A stretch of 64,000 bases of DNA from Saprospiraceae bacterium. GTDB taxonomy: Bacteria > Bacteroidota > Bacteroidia > Chitinophagales > Saprospiraceae. Where the stretch lies: the NCBI GenBank assembly GCA_013360405.1, contig JABWBR010000017.1, positions 1 to 64,000 on the forward strand. Direction: 5' to 3'. Of the stretch, positions 61,358 through 64,000 are shown in pieces; within the stretch, counting starts at the first letter, position 1; every line of letters starts with the position of its first letter. The notes beneath the pieces are model-generated. The model was not told the DNA's origin, made no database searches, and saw nothing but the letters and a program-made list of their open reading frames with translations. Position numbers and translations under genes: made by a program.

Positions 61358-62272
61358 ATGAGCTTGTTAACGATAGGCACCGTAGCCTTTGACGATATCG
61401 AAACGCCCTTTGGCAGAGCCGAACGCGTAGTGGGTGGCGCCGCCACATATATTTCACTGGCCGCCTCGTATTTTACGCCCGCCGTACAGGTAGTATCCGT
61501 AATTGGCGATGATTTCCCTACAGAAACCCTCGACGATCTGCGCAGGCGCGGCATCAACCTAGACGGCATCCAGGTAAAACACGGCGAAAAGTCGTTTTTC
61601 TGGGCGGGCCGCTACCACAACAACCTCAACGACCGCGATACCCTCGACACCCAGCTCAACGTGCTGGCCGATTTCGACCCTGTGCTGCCGGAAGCCTATA
61701 CCAATGCCGACTACGTGATGCTGGGCAACCTCACCCCCGCCGTCCAACACCGGGTGCTCGACCAGTTGAAGGTAAAACCCAAGCTGGTAGCCCTCGACAC
61801 CATGAATTTCTGGATGAACGTGGCGCTCGACAGCCTCCTGGAGGTGCTCAAGCGCATAGACATCCTCACCATTAACGACGAAGAGGCCCGCCAGCTTACA
61901 GGTCAGCATTCGCTGGTGAACGCCGCCGAAGCCATTTTTACAATGGGCCCCCGTTTTCTGGTGATCAAAAAAGGCGAACACGGTGCATTGCTGTTCAGCC
62001 CCGACAACGTATTTTTCGCCCCGGCGTTGCCCCTGGCGCAAGTGTTCGACCCCACCGGCGCCGGCGACACCTTTGCCGGGGGTTTTATGGGTTACCTTGC
62101 GTCTACCGACGACCTCTCTTTCGACAATATGAAACGCGCCGTGATTTTCGGCTCGGCGATGGCCTCGTTTTGCGTAGAGCGCTTTAGCATCGAACGCCTC
62201 ACTAATCTCAGCCGCCCCGAAATTGACCAACGCGTGCAGCGCTTTGCGGATTTGGTGCATTTTACACGGTGA
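61358..62272 (+). CDS. PfkB-family carbohydrate/nucleoside kinase
   Basis: 304 aa. Ribokinase/PfkB fold that phosphorylates sugars or nucleosides with ATP. The N-terminal motif VGGAATYISLAAS and the C-terminal signature DPTGAGDTFAGGFMG, with the catalytic Asp, are intact. Among known types it looks closest to adenosine-kinase/ribokinase-like enzymes of this phylum, but the substrate is not fixed by sequence. Divergent from the tRNA. Confidence 0.92.
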   Translation: MSLLTIGTVAFDDIETPFGRAERVVGGAATYISLAASYFTPAVQVVSVIGDDFPTETLDDLRRRGINLDGIQVKHGEKSFFWAGRYHNNLNDRDTLDTQLNVLADFDPVLPEAYTNADYVMLGNLTPAVQHRVLDQLKVKPKLVALDTMNFWMNVALDSLLEVLKRIDILTINDEEARQLTGQHSLVNAAEAIFTMGPRFLVIKKGEHGALLFSPDNVFFAPALPLAQVFDPTGAGDTFAGGFMGYLASTDDLSFDNMKRAVIFGSAMASFCVERFSIERLTNLSRPEIDQRVQRFADLVHFTR

Positions 62273-62287
62273 CGGCTACGTAGGGTG

Positions 62288-62338
62288 AACGTTTACCGTT
62301 CGCCAACGTTTACCGTTCGCCAACGTTTACCGTTCGCC
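62288..62338. repeat. Three exact tandem copies of 17-mer aacgtttaccgttcgcc
   Basis: Units at 62288-62304, 62305-62321 and 62322-62338, followed by a fourth partial copy. They are related to the palindrome at 12865-12883. Located just after the PfkB stop and before the opposite-strand lipoprotein gene stop. Confidence 0.85.
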
Positions 62339-62394
62339 AACGGTGCAGGTGGCACGTAATGAGAATTTGTGGATTTGATTCCCGGCGTTCGTCC

Positions 62395-63378
62395 CTACTC
62401 CAGCCCCAATATCCACTCCTGGCCGGTATTAGTATCAAGTAGTGAAATACGTTGGTACTTTACTAAAGAATCAGACGTGACGTATACATATTCCAAACGA
62501 GTTGTCAAAATACGCCCGCTGTCATCTGGTGAGGCAGAAATAAATGAATATCGTAGATTATCACAAGGGGTTTCTTTGATAAAAGTTATTTCGCCAGAAT
62601 TGATGTTTGCTTTCCTGATACCTTTTGAATCACTCCATATAATAGTTTGATCATCAAGCCAGTCTATTGAGGATATTGTAAATGCAGGATTATAAAGTAG
62701 CAGTGGCGAAAAGGTCCAATCTATTATGCTCATTATCCCAAGAAATGGAGCATTCTCATAATTGTACAGTGTAGCTATCTTGCCATTTTTAAATGCCCCT
62801 CGACTAATTAATTGATTAAACGTATCAATAATTTCTCCATCAAGGTCAAGTATAATACTAAACCGTTCAGTAGAACTTTTTCTTAATTGTGCATGGATAT
62901 TTAGACCATTATTCATCCAAAAATACTCAGACATTCCACGCTGAGGATTCAATACCATTAAACTATCCCCACTGCTTTTGATCTTATGAATAGGCCCAAA
63001 ACCCGAACTGAATAGAATCCAGTCTGTAGCTCCCCAACATGGGCTATAAACAGATTTAACAGAAATCAAATATTCTTTTTCGCCTGTGCAGTGGTTGGTA
63101 ATGAATATGTGACTGGAGTCCCCTTCGTACCAGCTACTTACATACAAAAATCTATTGCTATCATTAGGGTAGAAATGAGGTTTAGATAAAAACGGCCAAT
63201 GTGTTGTAGCAACAACTTGTCCCAATCCGTTTATAGGTAAGCTAAAGCAAGTATCCGCCGGCGCCGGTATCCACGTAATTGTTGAATTGCATGGGTCAGC
63301 AAAATCTTCCTCGGATTCCCATCTGCAAGAAGCGACAAAGAATATACCCATTAAAACATAGAACTTGAGATGTTTCAT
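62395..63378 (-). CDS. Lipoprotein of unknown function (paralogue 1)
   Basis: 327 aa. Lipobox (MKHLKFYVLMGIFFVASC, Cys18). The rest looks like a beta-propeller or TolB-like protein, with blades such as SSIDWLDDQTIIWSDSKGIRK and SFISASPDDSGRILTT; no enzyme motif. Its last ~130 residues align with the next gene (63609 on), which is a tandem paralogue. AT-richer than the centre of the window. Confidence 0.78.
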   Translation of the reverse strand: MKHLKFYVLMGIFFVASCRWESEEDFADPCNSTITWIPAPADTCFSLPINGLGQVVATTHWPFLSKPHFYPNDSNRFLYVSSWYEGDSSHIFITNHCTGEKEYLISVKSVYSPCWGATDWILFSSGFGPIHKIKSSGDSLMVLNPQRGMSEYFWMNNGLNIHAQLRKSSTERFSIILDLDGEIIDTFNQLISRGAFKNGKIATLYNYENAPFLGIMSIIDWTFSPLLLYNPAFTISSIDWLDDQTIIWSDSKGIRKANINSGEITFIKETPCDNLRYSFISASPDDSGRILTTRLEYVYVTSDSLVKYQRISLLDTNTGQEWILGLE

Positions 63379-63605
63379 AGCTTGATCAATTTAATGGTGT
63401 GATAAAAACGATCAGATGCAAATGCGCAGAAATACATGCCAGGAGCAAGATCGTGAAGCCCAATTGTTTGTGTGTGTATTGGCCAGAGGGCTGTGTAGCA
63501 TAACCAACACGGCGCACTAACTATCCGCCGACATTGAAAATGGCAAGCGATACCGGGGCGGACTGCCATAGTTAGAGTCAAAATCTCATTGAAGCCCCCC
63601 GTTAG
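63375..63605 (-). pseudogene. Broken T9SS sorting domain
   Basis: The 3' part reads TIGLHDLAPGMYFCAFASDR...KLIKL, the end of a T9SS type A sorting domain. The matching upstream half (VSLAIFNVGG-stop-LVRRVGYATQPSGQY) is in a neighbouring frame and interrupted by TAG where CAG (Gln) is expected. So one stop and one frameshift break it. It sits between the two paralogous lipoprotein genes, overlapping the start of the first by 4 bases, and is a remnant of a longer gene or of the upstream paralogue's old tail. Confidence 0.65.
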
Positions 63606-63608
63606 CCC

Positions 63609-64000
63609 TTACTCCAAGCCTAGTATCCACTCTTGGCCTGTGTGAGCATCGATCAACGATATGCGCTCATATTTGACCAGAGAGTCAGGCTTTACATAAA
63701 TATAATCAAGCCGAGTAGTTAATATTCGACCACTATTATTCTGTGAAGCAGAGATAAAACGATAACGTAAATTTTCGCACGGTGTTTCCTTAATAAAAAA
63801 AATCTCTCCAGAATTGATGTTTACTTTTCGGATGCCTTCAATATTACACCAAACAATATGGTGATCATCCAACCAGTCTATTGAAGAAGGTGAGTTACTG
63901 CCATTATAAGGTGCAAGTGGAGTAAACTGCCAATTATCAGTATTGACATAGCCGATGTAAGTGCCAGCCTGACTGCTAATACTTCCTCCTGTAGCTATGC
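63609..64000 (-). CDS. Lipoprotein of unknown function (paralogue 2, partial)
   Basis: C-terminal 130 or so residues of a protein that continues past the window edge; the frame stays open to base 64000. It matches 62395-63378 closely: SSIDWLDD, INSGEIxFIKETPCxNLRY, FISASxxxSGRILTTRL and TGQEWILGLE are shared. The pair is a tandem duplication. Start not in view. Confidence 0.75.
   Translation of the reverse strand, partial: IATGGSISSQAGTYIGYVNTDNWQFTPLAPYNGSNSPSSIDWLDDHHIVWCNIEGIRKVNINSGEIFFIKETPCENLRYRFISASQNNSGRILTTRLDYIYVKPDSLVKYERISLIDAHTGQEWILGLE

Noticed and set aside
62288-62338. CRISPR or attachment site
   Set aside because: 17-base units abut with no spacers, and there is no integrase in the window.

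Overview
The window is a chromosomal segment of a Bacteroidota bacterium, most likely from the Saprospiria/Chitinophagia side of the phylum; that placement is inference from gene content, not a phylogeny. The evidence is proteins with C-terminal type IX secretion (T9SS) sorting domains (937-2556, 48578-50773, 50891-51559, 51564-52868), a PorP/SprF-family protein, several ECF sigma factors beside membrane proteins, DUF2911, a LytTR regulator, short lipoproteins, and promoters of the Bacteroidota type (TAnnTTTG at -7, sometimes TTG near -33), for example before pheT, the tRNA and the 48578 gene. No rRNA, CRISPR array, prophage or complete insertion sequence is visible.

Layout. 1-4.9 kb: LytTR response regulator, a T9SS protein, a lipoprotein, a small membrane protein and an aminopeptidase-like lipoprotein, with palindromic repeats between them. 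4.9-6.9 kb: an AT-richer accessory patch with a KilA-N protein and a HepT/MntA (HEPN/MNT) toxin-antitoxin pair. 7-16 kb: a sigma/anti-sigma/DUF4097 operon, a TPR lipoprotein, a BamA-like protein with nadK, a bactofilin/AtpZ/BCCP-like operon, and PorP/SprF. 16-21.2 kb: an operon of ECF sigma factor, ABC exporter with a degenerate nucleotide-binding domain, HlyD-type adaptor and TolC-type outer membrane protein. 21.2-23.4 kb: a secreted unknown and an XRE-Panacea antitoxin with a RelE-like toxin.

23.4-40.7 kb is mostly housekeeping: hisH, pheT, a ZapB-like protein, zapA, rny, a serine hydrolase, DUF2911, two paralogous thioredoxin proteins, uvrB, a membrane-bound class III cyclase, a CrtA-like protein, an FkbM methyltransferase and a LURP-one-like protein. 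40.7-48.4 kb: an RND pump with its adaptor, a thioredoxin-like protein, an M15 peptidase, a large conserved unknown, and dihydrofolate reductase. 48.5-54.8 kb is a surface/secretion region: a T9SS thioredoxin with duplicated modules, a small T9SS protein in an operon with a T9SS peptidoglycan amidase, and an ECF sigma factor paired with an unusual protein that joins a cytoplasmic/inner-membrane part to an outer-membrane barrel. 54.8-62.3 kb: PepSY-like lipoprotein, TPR protein, hisIE, hisF, EamA transporter, peroxiredoxin, clpS-aat (N-degron pathway), tRNA-Asn and a PfkB kinase. The end holds two tandem paralogous lipoproteins (the second cut by the window edge) with a broken T9SS sorting domain between them.

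The spots most worth a second look are the ABC exporter whose NBD keeps Walker A but has lost the other catalytic motifs (16616-18361), the sigma plus inner/outer-membrane fusion protein (52937-54772), the palindromic element family (24-99, 3344-3503, 34322-34475), and the two toxin-antitoxin modules.
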